Shown: positions 23,879 to 31,914 of the stretch, piece by piece
Position numbering within the stretch: position 1 is the stretch's first letter
How the letters are laid out: each line of letters begins with the position of its first letter
Assembly: GCA_035535995.1 (NCBI GenBank)
Contig: DATLOZ010000002.1
Location: 1 to 64,000 of the forward strand
Direction: 5' to 3'
Source of the DNA: JANYCO01 sp035535995
Lineage (GTDB): Bacteria; Bacteroidota; Bacteroidia; Cytophagales; Cytophagaceae
DNA length: 64,000 bases
Notes under the pieces: generated by a model
Database searches by the model: none
Told to the model about the DNA's origin: nothing
The model's input: the letters and a program-made list of their open reading frames with translations, nothing else
Made by a program: the position numbers and the translations under genes

Positions 23879-24763
23879 ATGTCAACTACTGTTAAGGAAA
23901 AAATAGTATTTATCGTCAACCCTATCTCGGGAGGACGCAATAAATCAGGCTTTGAGGAGATGGTACGAAAAAGCCTTAACCTGGAATTCTACGAACCCGT
24001 TATTTCCTACACCGAAAAACCAGGCCATGCCTGCGATTTGGCGAAAGCAGCGCTTCAGCAGAATGTACGTAAGATCGTAGCCGTAGGAGGCGACGGTACG
24101 GTAAACGAAGTTGCTAAATCGATCATGAACAGCGAGGCTGCTCTAGGTATTGTGCCTTTTGGCTCTGGAAACGGCCTGGCAAGGCATATGGGCATTCCTG
24201 TAAATCCTGCCAAAGCCATTGCTCACCTCAACAAAGCTTCTATTAGGCTCAACGATGCCGGTGTTATCAATGGCATGCCTTTCTTCTGCACCTCTGGCAT
24301 GGGCTTCGACGCTCATATCGGTAAGATCTTCGCTACGCTGAAAGGACGCGGCTTTAGCGGCTATATCAAAGCCGTGCTCACCGAATTTGCCAATTACAAA
24401 CCTCAAAAATATACACTCACTGTCAACGGCCTGAAAATAGACCGCAGCGCTTTCCTTATCACCTTTGCCAACGCTTCGCAATATGGCAACAATGCCTATA
24501 TCGCACCGCAAGCGAATGTGACGGATGGAAAACTGGATGTGTGTATTTTAAAACCGTTCCCTGTGTATTCTATGCCAGGACTGGCCTTGAGAGTGTTCAA
24601 CAAAACTGCCGACAAATCTGCTTTTATGGAAGCGATGAGAGGAACAGAGATCACGATCGAAAGAGAGAACGAAGGACCAATCCACCTGGATGGAGAGCCT
24701 TATGAAACAGGAAAAGAGATCAAGGTTGGAATTTTGCCTGGCTGTCTTAAGATTTTAGTTTAG
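23879..24763 (+). CDS. Diacylglycerol kinase family lipid kinase
   Basis: 294-aa member of the YegS/DgkB group that phosphorylates a lipid hydroxyl with ATP. The N-terminus reads FIVNPISGGRNKS, followed by the nucleotide-binding GGDGTVNEVAKS near residue 70 and FGSGNGLARHMG, all conserved in the family. The C-terminal half is the usual beta domain (ITIERENEGPIHLDGEP). I chose the ATG at 23879 (STTVKEK); the in-frame TTG 21 bp upstream overlaps a TTGCTTTG -7-like sequence. It is divergent from the Pho-box glycosyltransferase. The lipid substrate is not readable from sequence. Confidence 0.9.
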   Translation: MSTTVKEKIVFIVNPISGGRNKSGFEEMVRKSLNLEFYEPVISYTEKPGHACDLAKAALQQNVRKIVAVGGDGTVNEVAKSIMNSEAALGIVPFGSGNGLARHMGIPVNPAKAIAHLNKASIRLNDAGVINGMPFFCTSGMGFDAHIGKIFATLKGRGFSGYIKAVLTEFANYKPQKYTLTVNGLKIDRSAFLITFANASQYGNNAYIAPQANVTDGKLDVCILKPFPVYSMPGLALRVFNKTADKSAFMEAMRGTEITIERENEGPIHLDGEPYETGKEIKVGILPGCLKILV

Positions 24764-24868
24764 AGAATTGAATAAAAGCTTTTACGTTGTTGTTGGAGTG
24801 AAGAAAAACTCCAACAACATGTTTCAAAAAAACTAACGTGTCATTCTGGAGGAACCTTATTTAAAAAA

Positions 24869-25570
24869 TCAAGACCATAAAATTATTTCCCACCGGAAAG
24901 CCCACCGCCACTTGATCGAAAACCTTGTATAGCCTGCCTGACGAATAATGGTTTCCAATTCATTTTTCCGGAACCCTCTTTTTACCGAAAGCTTCGCATC
25001 ATTTTTTACCATATAGGACCTTGAAAAAAATCTTGTCAGCCATTTGATCGAATAATAAGCGAACCAATGACGGTGCAGATCATTGATCACAACAGCGATA
25101 CGGACTTGTTGTTTGAGCTGTGAAAATAATTTCACCAGGCTTGCATCGTCAAAATGGTGACAGAAAAGCGTGCAGTTAACTAAATCAAATTTCAGATCGG
25201 AAAATTCTTTTGAAAAAATATTTAATACTTTGTATTCAATCTCTGGATAAGCAACAGTGTTTTGTTTTGCGTACGCTACAATGAACGCATTGGCATCAAT
25301 GCCGGTAAGATGCATGGGCCGTTTTTTATTTCGCGCCCAGCAGGCGATGAGTTCGAGGATATCGCCGCCGCCACAGCCAAGATCGGCGAGCGTAAGCGGT
25401 TGGCTGTTGGGAATATTTTTCAGCGCATACTCCAGTCCGCTAAACGTAACTTTATTTCCTCCGAGCCAGTGGTTGATGAATTTTAATTCTCTAAGATTTT
25501 GTTTGAGATCTTCCCCTTCACACTGCAGATCGTCTAAAAGTTCTTTTTCTTCCGAGCGTTTTTGAAACAC
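24869..25570 (-). CDS. SAM-dependent methyltransferase paired with type III PKS
   Basis: 233-aa class I methyltransferase. Motif I is LADLGCGGGDILELI (about residues 61-75), followed by GIDANAFIVAYAKQN and VNCTLFCHHFDD. The start is GTG at 25570, because a stop lies just upstream in frame. It is 12 bp downstream of the polyketide synthase stop on the same strand, so the two are cotranscribed. In phenolic-lipid pathways such as the Streptomyces srs system, a methyltransferase tailors the type III PKS product, which makes O- or C-methylation of an alkylresorcinol or pyrone the likely role here. Confidence 0.88.
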   Translation of the reverse strand: MFQKRSEEKELLDDLQCEGEDLKQNLRELKFINHWLGGNKVTFSGLEYALKNIPNSQPLTLADLGCGGGDILELIACWARNKKRPMHLTGIDANAFIVAYAKQNTVAYPEIEYKVLNIFSKEFSDLKFDLVNCTLFCHHFDDASLVKLFSQLKQQVRIAVVINDLHRHWFAYYSIKWLTRFFSRSYMVKNDAKLSVKRGFRKNELETIIRQAGYTRFSIKWRWAFRWEIILWS

Positions 25571-25582
25571 GATGATGGCTGA

Positions 25583-26746
25583 TTAGGAGACGGCGATGAT
25601 TTCTTTTTCTAAAAAAACTTTTTCTTTTTTTACTTCTACATTTGCATGTACTTTCAGCATCATGCTTTCCAACGTAAGTCCCGGGCCAAAAGCAAAACTC
25701 AAAATATTTTTCTGATCGTCTGAATTGCCGATTTGTTGCAGGATCTCTTTCAATACAAAAAGCACCGTCGGCGAAGACATATTACCATACTCGCGTAGTA
25801 CATGATGCGCAAACCGGTTTTTAGTTTTTTCAATATGAAGTACCGTTTCAATCGCTTCCAATATTTTTTTTCCTCCCGGATGAATGGCGTAAAAATCAAT
25901 TTCCTCGGAAGCCATGCCAAGCTTGGCCAGCAGGTCTTCGGTAAGTTGTCCGATACCGCTTTTGATCAGGTCAGGTACATAAGACGAAAGCGTCATTTCA
26001 AAACCGTGATCAGAAATATGCCAGGCCATATCGCCCTTGCCTTCCGGGGCAAGATCGCAGTGAAAATTTTCCATGGAAAACAGTTTCCCTGTTGCGGGCT
26101 TTTCCGCACTCACTAATACTGCCGCGGCGCCATCGCTGAAGAGCGCATTGGAAAGGATCTGATCCCAGTCTTTTGTTTTTTGATAATGGATCGTGCAGAG
26201 CTCTACGCATACTACCAATGCCTTTGCATTCTTCTGTGAACGGCAAATAGCGTCTGCTGTTTTCAATCCGTTGAACGCAGCATAGCAGCCCATGAAGTTG
26301 ATACAGGTACGCTGCACATTGCGGCTTAGTCCTAATTTCTCGATCAGCTCGATGTCTAGTCCTGGCGCGTACATGCCACTACAGCTTATCGTGATCAGAT
26401 GGGTGATATCAGAAAGATTAATTTCAATATTATTCAAACAATCCTGCACTGCATTCAGTGCTAAAGGAAGCGCTTCGCGTTCGTATAGCTTCATTCGCTC
26501 GCCCACAGTAGGAAAGGGTTCCAGACCGGGGGTATTTGGAAAAAAAGTAAAGTCTCCGTTCTTCATTCCAAAATCAGGAATGACTGATTGCCTGAAACCA
26601 ATGCCAGAAGCGCGGTACAGCATGTTCAGTTTGCTTGTTTCCTCTTCGTTCATTTCCGAAGCAGCTGACATAAATTCCGCGATGGTGGATTGTTTGTTTC
26701 TGTATTTAGGAACTGCCGTTCCAATGGAAGTAATGTAGCTTTTCAT
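25583..26746 (-). CDS. Type III polyketide synthase (chalcone-synthase family)
   Basis: 387-aa homodimeric ketosynthase that extends an acyl-CoA with malonyl-CoA. The catalytic triad is visible: Cys in CINFMGCYAAFNGLK, His in FYAIHPGGKKILEAIE, and Asn in YGNMSSPTVLFVL. Length is typical. I chose ATG 26746 (KSYITSIGTAVP), which matches family N-termini, over an ATG at 26776. The adjoining methyltransferase, and the UbiA and FAD-reductase genes nearby, point to a phenolic or quinone-type lipid. Starter unit and ring type cannot be read from the sequence. Confidence 0.93.
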   Translation of the reverse strand: MKSYITSIGTAVPKYRNKQSTIAEFMSAASEMNEEETSKLNMLYRASGIGFRQSVIPDFGMKNGDFTFFPNTPGLEPFPTVGERMKLYEREALPLALNAVQDCLNNIEINLSDITHLITISCSGMYAPGLDIELIEKLGLSRNVQRTCINFMGCYAAFNGLKTADAICRSQKNAKALVVCVELCTIHYQKTKDWDQILSNALFSDGAAAVLVSAEKPATGKLFSMENFHCDLAPEGKGDMAWHISDHGFEMTLSSYVPDLIKSGIGQLTEDLLAKLGMASEEIDFYAIHPGGKKILEAIETVLHIEKTKNRFAHHVLREYGNMSSPTVLFVLKEILQQIGNSDDQKNILSFAFGPGLTLESMMLKVHANVEVKKEKVFLEKEIIAVS

Positions 26747-26898
26747 TCGCAAAAAAAGGGCCTTCTCTCCGACCATTTCATTCTAAGATACTCATTATCC
26801 GTTATAACATGCAATAAAAATTTGATTATATTTCTCAGAAAATAAACAATTTATATTGTTTCGGATTTTTCTTATATGATCTCCACTAAAAGCTTAAA

Positions 26899-26954
26899 AA
26901 ATTATGAGTTATGAATTATGAGTTATGAATGAGCTAATTCATAACTCATAATTT
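26899..26954. repeat. Heptamer inverted repeat, RTTATGA family
   Basis: Units attatga, gttatga, attatga, gttatga, atgag are followed by a short complementary arm (attcataactcataattt). A degenerate RGATRCC-family arm follows at 26960-26982. Together they fill the divergent gap between the PKS and UbiA genes. Confidence 0.78.
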
Positions 26955-27043
26955 CTCCCTTCTGGCATCCTGAATCCGGCCCCTAAATCTGTTTTGATCT
27001 TTCAACTTTATCCTTTATACTTATACTGCCAAACAAAATTTTT

Positions 27044-27913
27044 ATGATTAAAAAATCTACGATTCTTCATTTAAGAATTCCTTTTTCAATTTTCCTGATG
27101 CCCTTTTTCTGCTTTGCGGCCAGCCAATCGCAGCACCCTAATCTTTGGTATCTTGTTCTTTCTTTTATAATCATCCATTTGTTTTTCAATCCCGCAAGCA
27201 ACGCTTTCAACAGCTATTACGACAAAGACGAAGAAAGTATCGGCGGATTGGAAAACCCTCCTCCGGTAGATCGTGAATTGCTGATCGTTTCGTTGGTGGT
27301 AGATCTGGTAGGACAATTGCTCTGCTTCCTTATCAGCTGGCAGTTCGCGCTGATGGTGTTTGTGATCGGCCTGATGTCGAAAGCCTATAGCCATCCTGCC
27401 ATTCGTTTGAAAAAATATCCCCTGCTTGGGTTGCTTACAGTAGCGCTGTTTCAGGGTGCCTGGACTTACCTGATGTCGCTGTTGGCGATTGATGAGCTTT
27501 CATTTTCGGAACTGATCACAGAAAAAAATCTATTCGCTGCCGGATTATGCGCGGTATTGCTTTTAGGTTCTTATCCCATGACACAAGTATACCAACACGG
27601 AGAAGACGGCCGTCGCGGCGACCGCACAATTAGCAGAATGCTCGGCATCCGCGGCACATTCTACTGGACGATCATTGTATTTTCCATCGGCACTGCCGGA
27701 TTCTTTTTTTATTTTCTTACTTATTACTCCCTGACTGTTGCGCTCGTATTTCCTGTCTTTATGTTGCCTACACTGATTTATTTTCTGAGCTGGTTTTTAA
27801 GGGTGCTAAAAGACGAATCCGCTGCTGATTTTCGTTCTACTATGCTGTTGAATAAGATCTCCTCTCTAAGCTTTATTGCTTTGTTTACAGCTTTGTATCT
27901 GTATTCACATTGA
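27044..27913 (+). CDS. UbiA-family prenyltransferase
   Basis: 289-aa polytopic inner-membrane enzyme that transfers an isoprenoid chain to an aromatic or related acceptor. Both Asp-rich motifs are present: NAFNSYYDKDE (first, about residues 53-63) and YQHGEDGRRGDRT (second, about residues 184-196). Eight or nine hydrophobic segments are visible. It is divergent from the type III PKS/methyltransferase pair, so prenylation of the polyketide is one option. A menaquinone-type role cannot be excluded but seems less likely without other men genes. ATG at 27044. Confidence 0.88.
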   Translation: MIKKSTILHLRIPFSIFLMPFFCFAASQSQHPNLWYLVLSFIIIHLFFNPASNAFNSYYDKDEESIGGLENPPPVDRELLIVSLVVDLVGQLLCFLISWQFALMVFVIGLMSKAYSHPAIRLKKYPLLGLLTVALFQGAWTYLMSLLAIDELSFSELITEKNLFAAGLCAVLLLGSYPMTQVYQHGEDGRRGDRTISRMLGIRGTFYWTIIVFSIGTAGFFFYFLTYYSLTVALVFPVFMLPTLIYFLSWFLRVLKDESAADFRSTMLLNKISSLSFIALFTALYLYSH

Positions 27914-28097
27914 AAACCTATTCCTCATCCTATGTTTGCATTGACAGGTGATTATTTGCGGAGACACAAACAATAGTAAAAGGATGACGGATGATGCGAC
28001 GAAGCGATCCCGCAATGATAACTAAAGCTTTAAAGCCTTAACTTTCCTTTTTATAGAAATATTTGCGAATATTGGGTAGAATTAAAAAACTATAATC

Positions 28098-28718
28098 GTG
28101 CAAAAAATTTCAATCGCATTAAACGCAGTATTGCTGGTAGCAGTGGGCGTATTATTTTATATGGTGTTTTCTATGAAGAAACAATTTGTGGGCGCTGATG
28201 GCAGTGATACTTTGTCGGTGGCTACAGTACCACTTCCGAAAGCTGAAGGAAAAACCATGTACATCAACATTGATACCTTAGAAGCAAAATATAGCTACTT
28301 CTTGAAAATAAAAGGGCAGCTTGAAAAAATGGGTAAAGCAAACGAAGCGGAGATCGCCGGGCTCTATGGCAACTACCAGAATACAGTACAAAAATACCAG
28401 CAACAAATGGAAGCGCAGACCATGACACAGGAAGAATACCAGGAAGCGCAGATCAAGGTAGCGCAGATGCAGGAGAGTATGCGCCAGCGCGAAGAAAAAA
28501 TTGCAGAGAATTATAGCAAAGAAGCCGAACGTCTCAACAATCAGTTCTTAAAAAACATTGAAGCATTCCTGAAAAAGAAAAGCAAAGAGCATAATTACTC
28601 CTACGTACTTGCTTACACAAAAGGGGCTAATCTTCTATATGTAAACGACAGCCTGGACATCACAAGCCAGGTAGTACAAGGCCTGAACGCAGAATACGCG
28701 GTAACGCAAAAAAAATAA
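28098..28718 (+). CDS. OmpH/Skp-like periplasmic chaperone
   Basis: 206-aa protein with an N-terminal signal anchor (ALNAVLLVAVGVLFYMVF). A long coiled-coil middle (about residues 75-160, rich in Gln, Glu and Lys) is flanked by short strands (TMYINIDTLEAKYSYF before, YSYVLAYTKGANLLYVNDSLDIT after), the arrangement of Skp. Skp holds unfolded outer-membrane proteins in the periplasm. The start is GTG at 28098. The retained N-terminal helix may keep it attached to the inner membrane. It stands alone, with no bam or lpx genes nearby. Confidence 0.88.
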   Translation: MQKISIALNAVLLVAVGVLFYMVFSMKKQFVGADGSDTLSVATVPLPKAEGKTMYINIDTLEAKYSYFLKIKGQLEKMGKANEAEIAGLYGNYQNTVQKYQQQMEAQTMTQEEYQEAQIKVAQMQESMRQREEKIAENYSKEAERLNNQFLKNIEAFLKKKSKEHNYSYVLAYTKGANLLYVNDSLDITSQVVQGLNAEYAVTQKK

Positions 28719-28720
28719 GT

Positions 28721-28799
28721 TAAAAATTTAAGGTTCAGAGTTTAATCTTGATCACGATTTTCAAACTTTAAACTTTGAACCTTAAACATCAAACTCTGG
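28721..28799. repeat. Heptamer-periodic inverted repeat, AACTTTR family
   Basis: The right arm reads as units aacttta, aactttg, aacctta, aacatca, aactctg (about 28760-28799). The complementary left arm starts just after the ompH stop codon. The same family occurs at 45068-45134. Confidence 0.72.
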
Positions 28800-28802
28800 C
28801 AC

Positions 28803-29168
28803 ATGAAAAACCTTTCCAGGTATATCATCATCATCCTGGCGATATTGGTCGCGGAGCTGGTCAGCGCTTATATACTACTGATCACCGCCAAATACAAAGC
28901 ACCTGACAGTCCTTACCAGTCGGCGCTTGTACAAATGTTTGTAGCCGTGATCACTTTTTATCCTACCGTACTTTTGGTAGAAAAATACATGAAGTCCTGG
29001 TCGAAAAGCTATCTCGACAAAATGCAAAAAGTGACCAGCAGCAAACTATTGGGATTGCTTATGGGTTTTGTGCTCGCAGTATTGCTGATCCTGATGGCGA
29101 TGGTAAAAGTAATCTATAACCGCAGTATGATCGAAGACGTTTGGCATTGGCTGCAAAACGTTATTTAA
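28803..29168 (+). CDS. Small membrane protein, 121 aa, unknown
   Basis: Three hydrophobic segments (residues 7-28, 44-60 and 85-106) and basic loops suggest an integral inner-membrane protein. No family is recognised. ATG at 28803, directly after a repeat. It is co-oriented with ompH but separated from it by an inverted repeat, so a shared transcript is uncertain. Confidence 0.7.
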   Translation: MKNLSRYIIIILAILVAELVSAYILLITAKYKAPDSPYQSALVQMFVAVITFYPTVLLVEKYMKSWSKSYLDKMQKVTSSKLLGLLMGFVLAVLLILMAMVKVIYNRSMIEDVWHWLQNVI

Positions 29169-29176
29169 AGAGGTTT

Positions 29177-29334
29177 GAATTATGAGTTATGAATTATGAG
29201 TTAAAATATTCAATCTTTTCAAGTCTTTTGTATCTGCACCCTTCTCTGATTTTTAAACTCTGTAATAATTATTTCAAAATGTAAATTGCAATTAGTTTCA
29301 ATTCATAACTCATAATTCAAAATTCAAAATTACA
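29177..29334. repeat. Heptamer inverted repeat, RTTATGA family, widely spaced
   Basis: The left arm is 29177-29208 (attatga, gttatga, attatga, gttaaaa). The complementary arm is 29300-29334 (attcataactcataattc and on). About 90 bp of AT-rich DNA lies between; the right arm abuts the mscS start codon. Confidence 0.75.
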
Positions 29335-29337
29335 TTT

Positions 29338-30408
29338 ATGCCTTTCCTCTACAATCTCGAACACATCCTCTGGCCGTTTCTCATGCTGCTGATCTCTGTG
29401 GCGATAGGAATCCTGTTGGAATTTTATCTGTTGTATAAGCTTCGGAAAATTCTGGCAAAAAACAATTGGCTGAGCGGAGGCAAGGTATTGCAGGCTTTGC
29501 GGGGCATTACCTTTATTATTTTTCTGGGTATCGGGATCTATATTTGTGTAAATAATCTTTCGCTCGATACCAAGCTCGAAAATTATCTCAACAAATCTCT
29601 TTATGTAGCGCTTATTCTCTCCGCTACCATTCTGGTGTCTCGTATAGCAGTTGCATTTCTGAATATTGAATACATCGGGGAAGACGGCGAAAAAAACGAA
29701 TTCCAAGGCACTTCCATCATTACCAATCTTACGCGGATCGCTGTATTTTGTCTCGGCATTGTTGCGATCATGCAGACGTTGAATATTTCTGTGACGCCCG
29801 TACTTACAGCGCTGGGTGTGGGAGGTATTGCCGTAGCACTGGCCATGCAGGATACGCTTTCCAATCTCTTTGCCGGGATCTTTGTGATCGCTTCTAAAAA
29901 AGTGCGTATCGGCGATTATGTAAAATTACAATCGGGTGAAGAAGGATTTGTAGAAGACATCAACTGGAGAACTACCACAATTGGTGAGACGAGCAGCACT
30001 ACTGTAGTAGTACCGAATTCAAAACTTTCTAATGCAATTTTCAAAAATTATAATCTTCCTTACAAAGAACTATCCTTTCCGGTACAACTCATGGTGAGCT
30101 ACAACAATGATATGTTTTTAGTCGAAAAGGTAGCGCTGGATACAGCCTACAGCGTTGTCAACCGTTTGCCAAATTGTGTGAAAGGACAAACACCGCTGGT
30201 GCGCTTTCAAACGTTCATCGAACATGGGCTGCAATTTTCTGTGATCCTACGCATCAACGAAGCGGTGGACCAAGGCCCTGTACGACATGAATATATTAAA
30301 GAAGTAATGAAGGCTTTCCGTGAAAACGGCATTGAAATAGCCGAACGCGCAATTACGCTGCGAAGTAAGGAAGAGAAGAATAGTCTGAACCCTGATTCAC
30401 AGGATTAA
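29338..30408 (+). CDS. Small-conductance mechanosensitive channel, MscS family
   Basis: 356-aa channel protecting against hypo-osmotic shock. Four or five membrane segments precede the pore helix TALGVGGIAVALAMQDTLSNLFAGIFVIASKKVRIGDYV, the diagnostic MscS sequence (about residues 158-197). The beta domain (GFVEDINWRTTTI, VVVPNSKLSNAIFKNY) and the C-terminal alpha/beta domain follow. ATG at 29338. The last nine residues (SLNPDSQD and stop) are encoded by a copy of a widespread intergenic repeat, so the native C-terminus may have been altered. The stop overlaps the convergent phzF-like gene by 12 bp. Confidence 0.95.
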   Translation: MPFLYNLEHILWPFLMLLISVAIGILLEFYLLYKLRKILAKNNWLSGGKVLQALRGITFIIFLGIGIYICVNNLSLDTKLENYLNKSLYVALILSATILVSRIAVAFLNIEYIGEDGEKNEFQGTSIITNLTRIAVFCLGIVAIMQTLNISVTPVLTALGVGGIAVALAMQDTLSNLFAGIFVIASKKVRIGDYVKLQSGEEGFVEDINWRTTTIGETSSTTVVVPNSKLSNAIFKNYNLPYKELSFPVQLMVSYNNDMFLVEKVALDTAYSVVNRLPNCVKGQTPLVRFQTFIEHGLQFSVILRINEAVDQGPVRHEYIKEVMKAFRENGIEIAERAITLRSKEEKNSLNPDSQD

Positions 30409-30412
30409 AAAA
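30383..30412. repeat. CTGATTCACAGGATTAA-type repeat inside gene ends
   Basis: TCTGAACCCTGATTCACAGG followed by ATTAAA supplies the last codons and stop of mscS and the stop of the convergent phzF-like gene. Longer copies are at 33038-33096 and 63451-63645. Confidence 0.65.
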
Positions 30413-31188
30413 ATCTCTCCGATCAGATAAGTCACTGCCTCCCCGCCCATCAGGACGCGGTCTCCGAGGTCTTCACATTCCAGGAACCCTTTTCTTTCCG
30501 AAACCTGGATGGCTTTCATTTTTTTCTTACCCAATCTTTCCGACCAAAAAGGAATTAAGCGCGTATGCGCCGAGCCGGTGACAGGATCTTCATTTATACC
30601 TAGCTTAGGACCAAACACGCGCGATACGAAATCACAATTCTCCCCTTTTGCTGTTACAATCATCACTGAATCCTTCAATTTTTTCAACACGCTAAAATCA
30701 GGTTCAAGATCTTTTATTTCTTTTTCTGTATCAAAAACAGCCATGCCAAAATTGCCGGAAGTATAATATTCCACAGGCGTAGCGCCCAGGGCAGAAGAAA
30801 GTTTGCGCGAAACAGAAGAACTCTTAAGCTGGGCAGCAGGGAAATCCATTGTAAGCAATTTTCCATTTTTTGTTACTCTTAGCAATCCTACCTTGCAGGA
30901 AAATAAAATTTCAGCGTTGGAATATCCTTCGTGCTCAAATAATACATACGCTGAAGCAAGCGTGGCATGTCCGCAAAGATCTACTTCTGTGGCGGGTGTA
31001 AACCAACGGATCTGAAATCCATCTTTCTCTGCCACATAAAATGCTGTCTCCGAAAGATTATTTTCCGCGGCGATCTTTTGCATCACTGCATCCGGCAGCC
31101 ATTCTTTCAAAGGACAAACAGCCGCAGGATTGCCGCGAAAAACTTCGCTAGTGAAGGCGTCGACTTGGTAGAGTTTTAGTGTTTGCAT
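30397..31188 (-). CDS. PhzF-family isomerase/epimerase-like protein
   Basis: 263-aa protein with the diaminopimelate-epimerase-like double fold. Family features include YQVDAFTSEVFRGNPAAVCPL at the N-terminus, the conserved Glu in AENNLSETAFYV, the segment IRWFTPATEVDLCGHATLASAYV, and GINEDPVTGSAHTRLIPFW near the C-terminus. PhzF itself isomerises dihydrohydroxyanthranilate in phenazine synthesis. Most homologues, including this isolated one, have unknown substrates, and there are no other phenazine genes here. ATG at 31188. It overlaps the mscS 3' end. Confidence 0.92.
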   Translation of the reverse strand: MQTLKLYQVDAFTSEVFRGNPAAVCPLKEWLPDAVMQKIAAENNLSETAFYVAEKDGFQIRWFTPATEVDLCGHATLASAYVLFEHEGYSNAEILFSCKVGLLRVTKNGKLLTMDFPAAQLKSSSVSRKLSSALGATPVEYYTSGNFGMAVFDTEKEIKDLEPDFSVLKKLKDSVMIVTAKGENCDFVSRVFGPKLGINEDPVTGSAHTRLIPFWSERLGKKKMKAIQVSERKGFLECEDLGDRVLMGGEAVTYLIGEIFLIL

Positions 31189-31193
31189 CTTTT

Positions 31194-31288
31194 GAGTTAT
31201 GAATGTTGAATGATGAGTTATGAGTTGTCAGCTAAATGATAAAGAACGAATAGTTTATCAATTCAACATTCATAACTCATCATTCATA
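31194..31288. repeat. Heptamer inverted repeat, RTTATGA family
   Basis: The left arm (gttatga, atgttga, atgatga, gttatga) begins next to the phzF-like start codon. After about 35 bp the complementary arm (attcaacattcataactc and on) runs to 31288. Confidence 0.8.
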
Positions 31289-31290
31289 AT

Positions 31291-31803
31291 TTAAATAATA
31301 TTCTTATTCACCACCATCTTTCCGATCAAATCAATATCGGGTTCGAGCTCGGTCCAGGATTTACAGCCTCCGTACTGAGGAAGCACATCCAGTTCGTAGA
31401 TCTGTGGCAGCTCGAATACTTGTAGCACGAGTAGGTTTACACTTTTGTTCCAACGTTCAAAGCGCTCGCGGATCACTTCTTCCTTCCACGCATGCCAGTT
31501 GCTAAGCTTGGCGATCTTATCCCAATCGGTGATGATGCTGGAGTTTGCTACTTCTGCATAGTACTGGATCTTCACACGGTCTTGGGATGGATAAAAACGG
31601 TTGCCATCGAGGTAAGGCAACCACTGTGGCTTCAGCATCTGTTCGGCCTGGTGAAACAGTGTAGGATATAAAATAAATTTTTTCCCACGCAGATCGAAAT
31701 CGCCACCCTCTTCAGAAATTCCTCCTTTACGCAATACAATGCTCTGCCTGCCTTTGCCTAGTGCGTCTACGATATACGACCATTCTTTAAATGCCAGTGT
31801 CAT
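31291..31803 (-). CDS. DUF1802 family protein
   Basis: 170-aa soluble protein. The N-terminus (AFKEWSYIVDALGKGRQSIVLRKGGISEEGG) and the segment FILYPTLFHQAEQMLKP match DUF1802, whose members are often described as restriction-endonuclease-like but have no proven function. ATG at 31803. It lies between two RTTATGA-family repeats with no operon partner. Confidence 0.85.
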   Translation of the reverse strand: MTLAFKEWSYIVDALGKGRQSIVLRKGGISEEGGDFDLRGKKFILYPTLFHQAEQMLKPQWLPYLDGNRFYPSQDRVKIQYYAEVANSSIITDWDKIAKLSNWHAWKEEVIRERFERWNKSVNLLVLQVFELPQIYELDVLPQYGGCKSWTELEPDIDLIGKMVVNKNII

Positions 31804-31844
31804 GATTTCTGAATTATTTGAACTAAATTAGTTAATAATTTTAA

Positions 31845-31913
31845 ATTATGAGTGATGAGTTGTAAATGGATAACAATAATTCAGCATTCATAATTCAACA
31901 TTCATAACTCATA
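31845..31913. repeat. Heptamer inverted repeat, RTTATGA family
   Basis: The left arm (attatga, gtgatga, gttgtaa) and complementary arm (attcagcattcataattc and on) end exactly at the start codon of the FAD reductase gene. Confidence 0.78.
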
Positions 31914-31914
31914 A

